DNA from: Rhodobacteraceae bacterium NBU2976
GTDB taxonomy: Bacteria > Pseudomonadota > Alphaproteobacteria > Rhodobacterales > Rhodobacteraceae
Assembly: GCA_023630215.1 (NCBI GenBank)
Contig: JALPRQ010000001.1
Coordinates: 620,001 to 684,000, forward strand
Length of the DNA: 64,000 bases
Direction of reading: 5' to 3'
A program made the translations under genes and the position numbers. The notes beneath the pieces were generated by a model. The model did no database searches. It was given only the letters and a program-made list of their open reading frames with translations, and was not told the DNA's origin. Below are positions 35,667 to 45,633 of the stretch, piece after piece. Numbering within the stretch: the stretch's first letter is position 1; the number at the start of each line of letters is the position of its first letter.

Positions 35667-35808
35667 CACTATATACCACCAAATTATAACCGTATGCTTC
35701 GGCTGTTACAGATGCCAACAGATGATCCGAGGACTTAGCCTCCTGATCTGCGGGCATCATGGACTGGATAGTCCCCGCCACAAGGGCGATGATTACTGCT
35801 CTAAACAT
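35659..35808 (-). CDS. Possible 49-aa exported peptide upstream of the OmpA gene
   Basis: A short frame (MFRAVIIALVAG at its start, hydrophobic to about residue 16, then polar) that ends eight bases inside the OmpA gene, so ribosomes finishing it could start ompA. GAGG lies eight bases before its ATG. It may be a small exported protein or a leader peptide. Not recognised. Confidence 0.5.
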   Translation of the reverse strand: MFRAVIIALVAGTIQSMMPADQEAKSSDHLLASVTAEAYGYNLVVYSDG

Positions 35809-35951
35809 GGTCTCTGCCTCATTGTCGCCGATCTTCATGTCGGCATGTCTTCAATTTAGCAGAAAAAATTTCTTTGTGAATCTAATAGTTTACATGAAAT
35901 TGTTGATGTGACTCAAACGCCACACTGGCACAATAACTTGTGATAGATCGC

Positions 35952-37262
35952 TCAGACGACCACACCAGATAGTGAGTTTTTCTGTGATTTGACGATCTTA
36001 GCTTGGACAATTTTCCCGACATCGGCGGGGTCGGCATCCACATGAACGGCCTGAAGATAGGGTGATTTGCCCACCATCTGTCCCGCCTCACGCCCTGGCT
36101 TTTCCAGCAAAACGGGCAGGGTTTTGCCCACCATCGAGGCTTGGAATTCATACTGATGCTGATTCAGCATTTCCTGCAGCCGGGCCAGTCGGTCCGCTTT
36201 GACGCTTTCGTCCACATGTGCCCGATCCGCCGCTGGTGTTCCGGGTCGGGCGGAATATTTAAACGAATAGGCCTGCGCATATTTCACCTCGCGGCACAGC
36301 GCGAGCGTGTCTTCGAAATCCGTTTCATCCTCGCCGGGGAAGCCGACGATGAAGTCGCCCGACATGGCGATATCGGGGCGTGCCTCGCGGATACGTTCCA
36401 GCAGTCGCAGATAGTGTTCCGCCGTGTGCTTGCGGTTCATCGCCTTTAGCACCTTGTCCGAGCCTGACTGCACCGGCAGATGCAGATAGGGCATCAGCTT
36501 TTCAACTTCACCATGCGCGGCGATCAGGTCGTCATCCATGTCGTTCGGGTGGCTCGTCGTAAACCGAATACGTTCCAACCCGTCGATCTTCGCCATCTCG
36601 CGGATCAGCTTCGCCAGTGTCCAGCCTTCAGGCCCCATATAGGCGTTGACGTTCTGCCCCAGCAACGTGACCTCGACCACGCCGCGTTCGACCAGATCAC
36701 GGGCTTCGGCCATCAGTCGTTCAGCGGGCCGGGATACCTCGGCCCCGCGCGTATAGGGGACAACGCAGAAGGCACAAAACTTGTCGCAGCCTTCCTGCAC
36801 CGTCAGAAACGCAGCAGGCGCGCGCCGGGCCTTGGGACCGCGGGGCAGGTGGTCGAACTTGTCTTCCTCGGGAAACTCTGTGTCGATCTGCTTCACCCCA
36901 TGCCCCGCCTTTGCCGCCATTTCCGGCAAGCGGTGATAGGATTGCGGACCAACCACGAGGTCCACCAATGGCTGGCGGCGCATGATTTCCTCACCCTCGG
37001 CCTGCGCCACACATCCGGCGACGCCGATCTTCAGATCCGGTTTGTCGGCCTTCAACTTCCGATAGCGGCCCAGCTCCGAATAGACCTTCTCGGCCGCTTT
37101 TTCCCGAATATGGCAGGTGTTTAGCAGGATCATATCCGCATCATCCGGCGTATCCGTTTCGACATACCCGTCCGCGCCCATGGCTTCGGCCATACGCTCG
37201 CTGTCATAGACGTTCATCTGACAGCCATAGGTTTTCACAAACAGTTTTTTCACGTCGGACAT
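35952..37262 (-). CDS. miaB: tRNA-2-methylthio-N6-dimethylallyladenosine synthase MiaB
   Basis: 436 aa radical-SAM methylthiotransferase modifying A37 of tRNAs reading UNN codons. The N-terminal UPF0004 domain has Cys14, Cys50 and Cys84 for one 4Fe-4S cluster; the radical-SAM motif CDKFCAFC supplies Cys159, Cys163 and Cys166; a TRAM domain ends the protein (about 375-435). The ATG at 37262 gives the normal start; the frame is open 18 codons further. Fits beside phoH/ybeY as usual, with the OmpA pair inserted. Confidence 0.96.
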   Translation of the reverse strand: MSDVKKLFVKTYGCQMNVYDSERMAEAMGADGYVETDTPDDADMILLNTCHIREKAAEKVYSELGRYRKLKADKPDLKIGVAGCVAQAEGEEIMRRQPLVDLVVGPQSYHRLPEMAAKAGHGVKQIDTEFPEEDKFDHLPRGPKARRAPAAFLTVQEGCDKFCAFCVVPYTRGAEVSRPAERLMAEARDLVERGVVEVTLLGQNVNAYMGPEGWTLAKLIREMAKIDGLERIRFTTSHPNDMDDDLIAAHGEVEKLMPYLHLPVQSGSDKVLKAMNRKHTAEHYLRLLERIREARPDIAMSGDFIVGFPGEDETDFEDTLALCREVKYAQAYSFKYSARPGTPAADRAHVDESVKADRLARLQEMLNQHQYEFQASMVGKTLPVLLEKPGREAGQMVGKSPYLQAVHVDADPADVGKIVQAKIVKSQKNSLSGVVV

Positions 37263-37379
37263 GTTCGGCCTTTCCGGGATTCCCGCCCGTTTACCCCAAC
37301 CAGAAAACCTGCGCAATGTGTGCGGTTTCGGCTTCCCCTTGGCGGTTCGGTTTTGCTATGCCTTCAGGACGGAGGACAT

Positions 37380-38228
37380 ATGCCCAACCCCGAACTGCAA
37401 ACCTACCTGAAAAGCCATGCGCTGACCTCGCCCGTTGCCGTCATTCTGGCCGAGGACGAAGTCGAACTCGACAACACCGTTCGCCATCATGCCGCGCAGG
37501 GCTTCGGAACGATCCTTGTGGTCGGTGCAGTGAGCCATACAGCATTCCAAGATTTGGACAATGTCCACACCTTTTACGCCGAATTGAACCAGTTAGAAGA
37601 TTCCCTCGATATCCTCAACAGCATCATACCATCGGCCGAAGGGCGCTGGATTTATTACTGCTTCAACGCTGAATATCTGTTCTTCCCCTTTTGCGAGACC
37701 CGCTCCATCAAAGACGTTCTGACCTTCATGGAAGAAGAGCGTCGGACATCGGTCTATACCTACGCCATCGACCTTTACCCGGAAAATCTGTCGGACCATC
37801 GTTCGGGCGTTGACATCGATTCCGCGCATCTGGATCTATCAGGCTATTACGGCATGGACCGATTTGACGGTCCCGACATGGTCGAGCGCCAGCCCGAGAT
37901 TTTCGGCGGTCTGCGCTGGCGTTTCGAAGAACATATCCCATGGGAAAAACGCCGCATCGACCGGATAAGTCTGTTCAAGGCAACAAAAGGGTTGAAAATC
38001 GGCGAAGACCTGCGCTTGTCCGAGCCGGAATACAACACAATATCCTGCGAGTGGCACAATAACCTGACCGTGGCGGTCGCGTCCTTTCGCGTCGCCAAAA
38101 TGCTGATGCACAATCCGGGATCAGCCGAGGCAATTCAAGATTTCCGCTGGGGCGGCAGCGGGAAGTTTGACTGGAATTCCCAACAACTGATGGAGCTTGG
38201 TTTCATGGAACCCGGGCAGTGGTTTTGA
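37380..38228 (+). CDS. Glycosyltransferase 2-like (Glyco_tranf_2_4-type) protein
   Basis: 282 aa from the ATG at 37380 (GGAGG upstream). The N-terminus reads AVILAEDEVELDNTVRHHAAQGFGTILVVG, resembling the first strand and helix of GT-A proteins in which a conserved Glu precedes a helix (as in KNEEPYLLEWLAHH of family 2_4). The middle has YYCFNAEYLFFPF, ERRTSVYTYAIDLYP and DIDSAH; a conserved DxD is not obvious. No membrane segment. The reaction is unknown; the family call is moderate. It overlaps the transporter downstream by a few bases. Confidence 0.6.
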   Translation: MPNPELQTYLKSHALTSPVAVILAEDEVELDNTVRHHAAQGFGTILVVGAVSHTAFQDLDNVHTFYAELNQLEDSLDILNSIIPSAEGRWIYYCFNAEYLFFPFCETRSIKDVLTFMEEERRTSVYTYAIDLYPENLSDHRSGVDIDSAHLDLSGYYGMDRFDGPDMVERQPEIFGGLRWRFEEHIPWEKRRIDRISLFKATKGLKIGEDLRLSEPEYNTISCEWHNNLTVAVASFRVAKMLMHNPGSAEAIQDFRWGGSGKFDWNSQQLMELGFMEPGQWF

Positions 38229-39091
38229 GCGATACCCGCATGAACCTGTCAGCAGGTGCTGCGTCCGTTCTGGTCGCCGCCATTCTGGTTGCGCTGAAAC
38301 TCTGGGCGCTTAGCGAAACCGGATCCCTGTCCATCGCCGCCAGTCTGACGGATTCGGCGCTGGACTTGATTGTCTCGCTCACCGGGCTGCTCGCCATCAT
38401 CTACGCCGCCCGTCCCGCAGACGAGGATCACGCGTTCGGGCACACATCGGCCGAAGACCTCGCCGCGCTGGGCCAGGCGCTGTTGGTCAGTGTTTCAGCG
38501 GTCGTCATTGGCTACAGCGCGTTTCACCGGCTGATTGCTGACACCCCGCACACGCTCGCATCCGAAGGTCGCGGGATCATCGTCATGATCGTGTCGATTG
38601 TCCTGACCGTCGGTCTGGTCCTTTGGCAACGCCGCGTGATTTCGCGCACCGGAAACAAAGTCGTGGCGGCGGACAGCCTGCATTACCTGTCCGACCTGTT
38701 GCCAAATATCGGCGCTATTGTGGCTCTGATCGCCTCGTCCCTTTGGGGGATCGGCTATATCGACAGCATCATCGCCCTTGCCGCCGCCCTGTTCCTGCTG
38801 ATCAGCGCCGCGCGCATCGGTAAAGGCGCGTTCGACGCCCTGATGGACCGCCGCGCCGACCCCGACAGCATCGCGAAAATCGCCGAGATCGCGGACAACT
38901 GGCCGGGCGTCCTTGGCTACCACGACCTAAAAACCCGCACCGCCGGCAACCGCATGTTCGTACAAATCCATATCGAACTGGATGGGGAGCAAACGCTGCA
39001 CCAAGCCCACGATATAGGCGCAGGCTTGCGGCGAGAGATTTTGAAGGCACTGCCAAATGCCGAAGTGATTATTCACAAGGATCCGGCATAG
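38219..39091 (+). CDS. Cation diffusion facilitator (FieF-like)
   Basis: 290 aa. Six membrane segments in the first 200 residues and a cytoplasmic C-terminal domain. Metal-site residues match FieF: SLTDSALDLIVSL (helix 2), DEDHAFGHTSAEDLAAL and AADSLHYLSDLLPN (helix 5), with Asp/His pairs in place; the C-terminus has DLKTRTAGNRMFVQIHIELDG and IIHKDP. Exports Fe(II)/Zn(II)-type cations by proton exchange. Start is uncertain: GTG at 38219 (used here), TTG at 38225 or ATG at 38240. Coupled to the preceding gene by overlap. Confidence 0.93.
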   Translation: MVLSDTRMNLSAGAASVLVAAILVALKLWALSETGSLSIAASLTDSALDLIVSLTGLLAIIYAARPADEDHAFGHTSAEDLAALGQALLVSVSAVVIGYSAFHRLIADTPHTLASEGRGIIVMIVSIVLTVGLVLWQRRVISRTGNKVVAADSLHYLSDLLPNIGAIVALIASSLWGIGYIDSIIALAAALFLLISAARIGKGAFDALMDRRADPDSIAKIAEIADNWPGVLGYHDLKTRTAGNRMFVQIHIELDGEQTLHQAHDIGAGLRREILKALPNAEVIIHKDPA

Positions 39092-39093
39092 GG

Positions 39094-39546
39094 TTACCCT
39101 ACCAACCGCCATTCATAGGTCGGCACATGCCAGCCGATCTGTTCCTCCGCAAGGTAATCCTGCCCACAACGGCGGCAGCGGCAAACGTAGGTGGTGGAAT
39201 AGTCCTCGGGGTGGTCAACAGAGCGAATAACCTCGATCAGGTTCTTGCGTTCCTCCGCCCGTACACTTGCGAGGCTGTCGTCGGGCAGGCGGTTGCACAG
39301 GCAGATGCCGTCGCGGGTCAGGCGGACCATGTCGAGCACCTTACCCAAATGCCGCTGCCACGTGACGATCCCGCCCCCGAGGTCGAGGTTGCGGGTGGCG
39401 GTTTCGATCTCGTCCAGATGCGGGACGAGGTAGGTGAGGATTTCGCGGTCGTAACCCGTCAACATCTCCTGCACCCGCGCGACGATCCGGTTGCGGTCGC
39501 GCGAGAGGAAATCGGAAAGGGATTGGGGGCCGTCAGGGAGTGCCAT
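39094..39546 (-). CDS. Hypothetical protein with C-terminal Cys cluster
   Basis: 150 aa, soluble, not recognised. Helical N-terminus (SLSDFLSRDRNRIVARVQEML, then LVPHLDEIETA) and a C-terminal part with CLC and CRCRRCGQDY, four or more cysteines that could bind zinc. It converges on the FieF-like gene with a two-base gap. Composition is like the neighbours. No obvious partner. Confidence 0.65.
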   Translation of the reverse strand: MALPDGPQSLSDFLSRDRNRIVARVQEMLTGYDREILTYLVPHLDEIETATRNLDLGGGIVTWQRHLGKVLDMVRLTRDGICLCNRLPDDSLASVRAEERKNLIEVIRSVDHPEDYSTTYVCRCRRCGQDYLAEEQIGWHVPTYEWRLVG

Positions 39547-39602
39547 AGCGCATTCTACGCACGGTTAGTTCCCCCAAATACTGTTTTGGGATTCTATTCA
39601 GA

Positions 39603-40709
39603 TCATTCGGGAGTCTGTATTTCATCGACCCGCAGTCCATATCTCGTCTCCGTTCCCACAATGATAAGCGAATTCCCAACCTCAATGGACGAAAAAAGCT
39701 GTGGGTTGATTTTGCAAAGCCTGACTTCCTTTCCATTCGTGTCATCCGTCCAGCGACCTAAGAAATGGTCGCCACAGAGATTTCGAAACCCCGTCTCCAC
39801 TTTTTCCGAAACCGTGAGACCCCTCTCAATTACTTTTCCTCCGCTCAGATAGCTGTGAATTTGCGGGGCCGTAACGGAAAGGACGCTATAGGCAGGCAAA
39901 AGACCCATTAAAACGGTCAAAACAAAGAGGCCGATAGTATCCCCCCATCTTCTACCAGGGCTTCGCTCAGATCCCAGCCAACCAGACGTGTGGCCGATTA
40001 TCATCGACGAAACGAGAAAATATCCGAACAGCCCGTAAACACTGTAAAGCGCCAGTTCTTCAGTTCTTTCGTTGGGAAGGAAGTTGAACCAGAATACAGC
40101 GGCAATCATCCCCAAAATCATAACTGCAAAAGGTATGAACAGAATTTTGACCCACAGCGGAACATACCTGATCCGAGTGAGGGTCGACGTGGCATGTGCA
40201 CGGGTGATCTGCTTTTCGCGATCCTCCTCGATAAGCTCTGGCCTAGCCCTGTAGATCGCGCGGAGCATAAGACGACGGATATAGAATCCGGGCAAGATAA
40301 ACAGAAAGAAAAACAGTAAGGCCCAGACACCAATCAGATAGGGATATGGCGCAACCAGCGGAGGATAAATGTAGCCGAAATTCGCATTTGTATAGAAGCT
40401 GTAATGACTGAACGAAATGAAAAAGATGGCCAGATAAATTATCAAAAGAACCAGTCGGATCAGTAGTGCGCCGAACGGTGTCAGGCGCGATTTATATAAG
40501 CTTTCGGTTAGCCTGGGGATGAGGAAGGTGATTGCCACGCCCCCTACTACAAACGCGACGATCGCTTTACTTAGCGCAAATGGATTTCCGTTGGCGACGA
40601 TGATCGAAACAAGAAAACTCAGCAACAATAGCGCTGTGAAACGAGCGGTAACCCAGCCAAGGATTTCCGGGAGTGTAAACGGAAGTTGGTGCGTTTTGAC
40701 AGATGGCAT
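39603..40709 (-). CDS. Hypothetical multi-pass membrane protein
   Basis: 368 aa, not recognised. About seven hydrophobic segments: roughly 25-42, 47-65, 80-100, 122-145, 188-208, 222-245 and 262-285, with a charged loop at 150-185. The last 90 residues form a soluble domain with CGDHFLGRWTD and a second Cys, probably outside the cytoplasm. ATG at 40709. The gene is somewhat more AT-rich than the dcp gene next to it and stands alone on its strand. No function proposed. Confidence 0.7.
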   Translation of the reverse strand: MPSVKTHQLPFTLPEILGWVTARFTALLLLSFLVSIIVANGNPFALSKAIVAFVVGGVAITFLIPRLTESLYKSRLTPFGALLIRLVLLIIYLAIFFISFSHYSFYTNANFGYIYPPLVAPYPYLIGVWALLFFFLFILPGFYIRRLMLRAIYRARPELIEEDREKQITRAHATSTLTRIRYVPLWVKILFIPFAVMILGMIAAVFWFNFLPNERTEELALYSVYGLFGYFLVSSMIIGHTSGWLGSERSPGRRWGDTIGLFVLTVLMGLLPAYSVLSVTAPQIHSYLSGGKVIERGLTVSEKVETGFRNLCGDHFLGRWTDDTNGKEVRLCKINPQLFSSIEVGNSLIIVGTETRYGLRVDEIQTPE

Positions 40710-40759
40710 AGCTTCGACTTCAAATGGATTTGTTGATTATTTGGTTGCTCTTGTCGTTG

Positions 40760-42778
40760 TCACGCCAACCCTCGCCCCTTGATCAGCGCATCAACCTTTG
40801 GCATCGCGCCGCGGAAGGCCATGTAGAGGTCGGCTTCGTCCTCCCGGCTGCCTGCAGAATAGACGTAGTCATAGAGGCGCTGGGCGGTTTCGGGGTCGAA
40901 GATGTCTCCAGTTTCCTTAAACGCGGCGAAGGCGTCTTCGTCCATGACCTCGGACCACATGTAGCTGTAATAGCCGCTGGAATAGCCGTCTCCGCTGAAG
41001 ACATGAGCGAAATGCGGGGTGGCGTGACGCATGGTGATCGCCCGGGGCATCCCCAGCGCCGCAAGCGTGTTCGCCTGCGCGGCCATCGGGTCGGCGGGGG
41101 CGGGGCCGGAGTGGAAGTCGAGGTCCACAAGTGCCGAGGCGACGAATTCCACTGTCTGGAAGCCTTGGTCGAAATTTTCCGCCGCCTTCAGACGCTCCAT
41201 CAGGCTGGCCGGGATCGGTTCGCCGGTTTTGGCGTGGCGGGCGTATTTGCCCAGCACTTCAGGTTCACCCAGCCAGTGTTCATAAAGCTGGCTGGGCAGT
41301 TCGACCCAGTCCCGCGCGACCGAGGTGCCAGAGATGAAATTATAGGTCACATCCGACAGCAACTGGTGCAGCGCGTGACCGAATTCGTGGAACAGGGTGC
41401 GGGCGTCGTCGAAGGTGAGGAGGTTGGGTTCGCCCTCCGGGGCTTTGGCGAAGTTGCAGACGTTGATGGTGATGGCGCGGGTGTCGCCGTCGAGTTTCGA
41501 TTGCGAGCGGAAGGCCGAGCACCATGCGCCGGAGCGTTTGGAAGATCGCGCGAAATAGTCGCCGATGAAGACACCGATATGCTGGGAGCCCTTGCGGACT
41601 TCCCAAGCGCGGGCGTCCGCGTGATAGAGGGGGACGTTTAGGGGTTCGAAGGACAGGCCGAATAGCTTGCCGGCAACGTCAAACGCCGCTTCGATCATGT
41701 TGTCGAGTTGCAGGTACGGTTTCAGCTCCGCCTCATCCAGATCGAACTCCGCCTTTTGCAACTGCGTTGCGTAAAACCGCCAATCCCATGGCGCAAGATC
41801 ACCATTGATCCCGTCAGCATGAAGCATATCGGTCAGCGTCGCCGCATCGCGTTCGGCCGCTGCCTTGGCTGGCGACCAGACAGCCATCAGCAGATCGCGC
41901 ACAGCTTCCGGCGTCTTGGCCATTTCGTTTTCCAGCTTGAAGGCCGCAAAATTCGGATAGCCGAGCAAATTCGCGCGTTCTTCGCGCAGCTTCAACGTCT
42001 CGGCCACAGCCTCGCGGTTATCCGACGCCCCACCATTTTCACCCCGCGCAACCCACGCCTTGAACGCCCGTTCGCGCAGATCGCGGCGGGTGGAGAATTG
42101 CAGGAACGGGACGATCAAGGAACGCGAGAGAGTGATGACATAGCCATCCTTGCCGCGTTCCTTGGCGGCCTCCTTGGCTGACGACACCACGAAATCCGGC
42201 AACCCGTCCAGATCATCAGCCCCCAGCGCCATCTCCCACGATTTTTCGTCCGCCAGTACGTTCTGACTGAATTTCGTACCCAGCGAGGCCAGCGATTGCA
42301 TGACCTCTTTTAGACGCGCCTTGCCGCCCTGATCCAATGCCGCCCCGGCGCGGACGAACATGCGATGATATTTCTCCAGCACTCGAAGTTGTTCGGCCGT
42401 CAGGTCCAGCGTGTCGCGTTTCGCGTAAAGCGCATCAACCCGCGCAAACAATGCAGGGTTCATCAAGGTTTCCGCAGAAAACGCCGCGAATTTTGGCGAG
42501 AGGTCACGCTGCAACGCCTCCAACGCATCGTTGGTGTTGGCGGCGGCGAGGTTAAAGAACACCCCTGCGATCTTGTCGAGCAGCTTATCCGCCCGCTCCA
42601 TCGCCTCGATCGTGTTGGCAAACGTCGGCGCGTCGGGACTGGCGGCAATGGTGTCAATCGCGTCGCGGCCCTCGGCAAAGGCCGTTTCAAACGCAGGCGC
42701 AAAATGTTCGTCTTTGATCTCGTTAAACGGAGGCAATTCGAACGGTCCGGTCCAGTCATGCAATAGGGGGTTGGTCAT
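40760..42778 (-). CDS. dcp: M3-family peptidyl-dipeptidase (Dcp-like)
   Basis: 672 aa zinc metallopeptidase. The M3 motif HEFGH is in LLTFDDARTLFHEFGHALHQLLS, with the third ligand Glu about 25 residues further (VELPSQLYEHW). The C-terminus has GYSSGYYSYMWSEVMDEDAF. NVCNF before the motif and overall form look more like Dcp than oligopeptidase A. It removes dipeptides from peptide C-termini; cytosolic. ATG at 42778 (AAAGGAAAA upstream); 23 bases overlap the upstream permease gene, so it is translated from the same transcript. Confidence 0.9.
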   Translation of the reverse strand: MTNPLLHDWTGPFELPPFNEIKDEHFAPAFETAFAEGRDAIDTIAASPDAPTFANTIEAMERADKLLDKIAGVFFNLAAANTNDALEALQRDLSPKFAAFSAETLMNPALFARVDALYAKRDTLDLTAEQLRVLEKYHRMFVRAGAALDQGGKARLKEVMQSLASLGTKFSQNVLADEKSWEMALGADDLDGLPDFVVSSAKEAAKERGKDGYVITLSRSLIVPFLQFSTRRDLRERAFKAWVARGENGGASDNREAVAETLKLREERANLLGYPNFAAFKLENEMAKTPEAVRDLLMAVWSPAKAAAERDAATLTDMLHADGINGDLAPWDWRFYATQLQKAEFDLDEAELKPYLQLDNMIEAAFDVAGKLFGLSFEPLNVPLYHADARAWEVRKGSQHIGVFIGDYFARSSKRSGAWCSAFRSQSKLDGDTRAITINVCNFAKAPEGEPNLLTFDDARTLFHEFGHALHQLLSDVTYNFISGTSVARDWVELPSQLYEHWLGEPEVLGKYARHAKTGEPIPASLMERLKAAENFDQGFQTVEFVASALVDLDFHSGPAPADPMAAQANTLAALGMPRAITMRHATPHFAHVFSGDGYSSGYYSYMWSEVMDEDAFAAFKETGDIFDPETAQRLYDYVYSAGSREDEADLYMAFRGAMPKVDALIKGRGLA

Positions 42779-43583
42779 TCGATTTTCCTTTCCGTTCCGC
42801 CTCTTTCCGCCACATATGGCGTTCGAACCGTCGCAAGGCAAGCGACAGGGTGATCGTCATCGTCAGATAGATCAGAGCGACGATGTTATACGTTTCCAGA
42901 TACCGGAATGACCCGGCGGCGTAGGTTTTGCCCAGTTGCGTAATGTCCGCGACCCCGACGACAGAAACCAGCGAACTGTCCTTGATCATCGCCACGAAAT
43001 CATTCCCCAACGGCGGCAGAATGGTGCGGAGCGCCTGTGGAAAGACAATAAACCGGAAGCGGTGCCATGGCGAAAGACCCAGTGCCTTTGCCGCTTCGAT
43101 CTGGCCGGGGTCAACGGATTGGAGACCCGCGCGAAAAACCTCGGCGATAAAGGCCGAATAACCGACCATCAAGGCCAGCACCGCGCGCCACATCAGGGAC
43201 AAATCGCGGGTGCGCATTTCTTCGAACCCAAACGGAGCGCCGATCCAGTTGATCAGGGCGACCAACGCAGGCGCGCCGACGAAAGCGACATATAGCAGCA
43301 GGACGAGGATGGGGATGCCACGGATGATCTCGATATAGAACCGCGCCATCTGGCGCAGCACCAGCCAGCGCGACAGGCTGGCCAGCGCCAACCCCAGCCC
43401 GATCACTGACGCCGCAAAGAACCCAACGAAGGTCACAAACAGGGTCAGGCCGACCCCTTTGGACACGATGTTGAACACCTGCACATAGAGGTCATCGGCC
43501 ACCACCCGATAGCCGAAATAAAGCCCAAGGCCGATCACCGCGACCAACCAATAGGGGAAGTCCTGTTCCTGATTATTTTGCAT
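42756..43583 (-). CDS. Polar amino-acid ABC transporter permease
   Basis: 275 aa, HisM/GlnP family with five or six membrane helices and the EAA loop EAAKALGLSPWHRFRFIVFPQALR that contacts the ATPase. It belongs with the binding protein encoded just upstream. No ATPase gene and no second permease are adjacent, so it may form a homodimer and use an ATPase from elsewhere. Overlaps dcp by 23 bases. Confidence 0.92.
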   Translation of the reverse strand: MQNNQEQDFPYWLVAVIGLGLYFGYRVVADDLYVQVFNIVSKGVGLTLFVTFVGFFAASVIGLGLALASLSRWLVLRQMARFYIEIIRGIPILVLLLYVAFVGAPALVALINWIGAPFGFEEMRTRDLSLMWRAVLALMVGYSAFIAEVFRAGLQSVDPGQIEAAKALGLSPWHRFRFIVFPQALRTILPPLGNDFVAMIKDSSLVSVVGVADITQLGKTYAAGSFRYLETYNIVALIYLTMTITLSLALRRFERHMWRKEAERKGKSNDQPPIA

Positions 43584-43612
43584 GGAATGGCCCGGCGGAC
43601 CGGGCCTGATCC

Positions 43613-44398
43613 TTATTCACCGAGCTTATATTCCAGGAACCACTTGGTGTTGAGCGCATCAATCGTGCCGTCGGCTTTCATCGCCGCAATAGCCTCGTTA
43701 AATGGCGCGACGAGGTCCGATCCTTTGGGGAAGATAAACCCAAAATCCTCGGTCCCCATGGGATCACCCGTCAGTTTGAACACATCCGGGTTGGCGGTGA
43801 CATAGCCGTTGCCCGCTGTGCCGTCGGTCAGCACCACGTCAACGTCGCCCGCGCGCAGTGCCTGCACGGCAGCCCCAAAAGTTTCGAACAGTTTGATGCG
43901 GGGGTTGGCTTCATCGCCATCCAGCATGTCATAAACCGCCACGTAAAACGGCGTCGTGCCGGGTTGCGCACCGACCAGACCGTCCTCGAACGCGGCGAAA
44001 CTTGCGCCATCGCTAAAGCGATCCTCATCCGCGCGCACCAGCATCAGCATTTCGGAGCGCATGTAAGCGTCGGAGAAATCGACAACTTCGGCCCGATCCT
44101 CGCGGATCGTGATACCGGTCATGCCAACGTCAAACTGCCCTTCGGAAACCGCAGGGATCATGGCGTCCCAACTGGTGTTCTGAATGACGATGGTGGCGTT
44201 GATACGCTCGGCGATTTCCGCAATCGCATCATATTCCCAGCCAATAGCATTGCCCGTGTTCGGGTCGATGAACTGCAACGGCGGATAGGCGTTTTCTGTG
44301 ACAACCACAATCTCGCGACCCTCAAGGTCGGCGGATATGGCGGTGGTGGCGAAAAGCAGCGAGGCGATGGCCCCGGTCAAATAACGAGCAGCACGCAT
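43613..44398 (-). CDS. Amino-acid ABC transporter substrate-binding protein
   Basis: 261 aa with a signal peptide (residues 1-23). Family 3 (SBP_bac_3) features: [22 protein letters not shown] at the first lobe, the [25 protein letters not shown] block, and [12 protein letters not shown]. Captures a polar amino acid. The ATG at 44398 gives a clean signal sequence; the frame opens 15 codons earlier. First gene of a binding-protein/permease/dcp operon. Confidence 0.92.
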   Translation of the reverse strand: MRAARYLTGAIASLLFATTAISADLEGREIVVVTENAYPPLQFIDPNTGNAIGWEYDAIAEIAERINATIVIQNTSWDAMIPAVSEGQFDVGMTGITIREDRAEVVDFSDAYMRSEMLMLVRADEDRFSDGASFAAFEDGLVGAQPGTTPFYVAVYDMLDGDEANPRIKLFETFGAAVQALRAGDVDVVLTDGTAGNGYVTANPDVFKLTGDPMGTEDFGFIFPKGSDLVAPFNEAIAAMKADGTIDALNTKWFLEYKLGE

Positions 44399-44469
44399 GG
44401 TGAGAGTCCCCCTTGGTTTGTGGATGCCGCGATGTTGGCACAACCCGTTCCGAAGGGGAAGAGCGGAGG

Positions 44470-44955
44470 CTAGCGTTTGATCACGTGCGGGCTGTCGTAA
44501 ACCGTCGGCGCAATCGGGTTGCCGTCCAGATCAAACGCATGTTCCAGATAAGTGTCAAACCCCGCCGGAATAACCGTGCCTGTGCGCGCTGAACTCAGGT
44601 AAATGTGGCGGGCGGTATCGGGCGAAATTTCGAACCAGTCCGGATCATCAAACGTCCCACCATAGACGCCGGAGAAGTCGGGGAAACGCTCGAATGTCAG
44701 GAACAGTTTGGTGCCGCAGTCGGGGCAGAAATGAATGTGGACCTGCTTGCCACTCCCCTCTGAAACCACGGTATGGGTTTTGGGTGTGCCTTTGGTGACG
44801 GACAGGTTCTTATTGTCGATGATCGGCTCGATCATATAGGGACCGCCAGTCGCCTGCTGGCAGAAATGGCAATGGCAGATGGTGACGCGGAGCGGTGACC
44901 CATCCACCGCGTAACGCACCTTGCCGCAAATGCATCCGGCTTCGTGTGTCGTCAT
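44470..44955 (-). CDS. GFA (glutathione-dependent formaldehyde-activating-like) family protein
   Basis: 161 aa. The zinc-binding cysteines of the GFA/CENP-V fold are visible: [26 protein letters not shown]. The family's link to formaldehyde is historical and many members have unknown substrates, so I name the fold, not the reaction. ATG preceded by GGGGA. Stands alone. Confidence 0.88.
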   Translation of the reverse strand: MTTHEAGCICGKVRYAVDGSPLRVTICHCHFCQQATGGPYMIEPIIDNKNLSVTKGTPKTHTVVSEGSGKQVHIHFCPDCGTKLFLTFERFPDFSGVYGGTFDDPDWFEISPDTARHIYLSSARTGTVIPAGFDTYLEHAFDLDGNPIAPTVYDSPHVIKR

Positions 44956-45117
44956 GATGATCCCCAGTAAGAGTTAGATGTCTTCTTGGAGCTTGTCATA
45001 ATGAAGGGGGGCATGGGAAGGACATTGTCAGTGTGATCTTAGCCAATTAAAGTCGAAGAATGTTTTGTAATTATTATTGTTTGATGCGAGCGGAATGAAT
45101 TCAAGCAGAGAAATTTG

Positions 45118-45633
45118 GTGACTGAAGAATTAAATATATTTAATGCCATCTGGGATGATGGTGAATGGGTTGGTTGGGACGAAATTAATAGACAGATTCA
45201 GCACAAAGAGTGGAGGGCGAGATATCCCAATGCTCGGCTGAAACTGGTTCCATATTTCGAAGAGTTGTTGCAATTGGCAACTCGATACTTTTTCGATACC
45301 GACAATCACCTACAGGTTTATGGCGATATCGGCGAATTGTATGGTGCGATTACCCATGGCATTGATCTGCATCGAAACTACGCCATGGGGTCTGATGGAC
45401 GCCTGGGTGACGATTTTGTAGAGATAAAGACAATCACTCCATTTAAGAAAAACGATGCCGTCGTCGTCAGACTTGATCGTCATTTCAGCAAATTGTTTGT
45501 CGTAAAGATCAATGAAGAATTTGAAATCTCCGGCAAGCTCGTTGATCGAAAAACATTGGTTAACGGAATACCGAAGGGCACTAAGCGGCTCAAAATCTGT
45601 TGGAATGATTTATCAGATCACCGATACACCTGA
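45118..45633 (+). CDS. AT-rich protein with possible PD-(D/E)xK nuclease core
   Basis: 171 aa; the GTG at 45118 is used, with TTG one codon before as an alternative and no strong ribosome site. The middle reads [39 protein letters not shown]: a Glu in a helix, an Asp, then E-x-K on a strand, the order of a PD-(D/E)xK core, and reminiscent of DUF6998-like restriction endonuclease domains. This is a fold guess. Much more AT-rich than panB and gfa on either side; ends overlapping panB by 16 bases on the opposite strand. Probably acquired. No methylase is adjacent. Confidence 0.65.
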   Translation: MTEELNIFNAIWDDGEWVGWDEINRQIQHKEWRARYPNARLKLVPYFEELLQLATRYFFDTDNHLQVYGDIGELYGAITHGIDLHRNYAMGSDGRLGDDFVEIKTITPFKKNDAVVVRLDRHFSKLFVVKINEEFEISGKLVDRKTLVNGIPKGTKRLKICWNDLSDHRYT

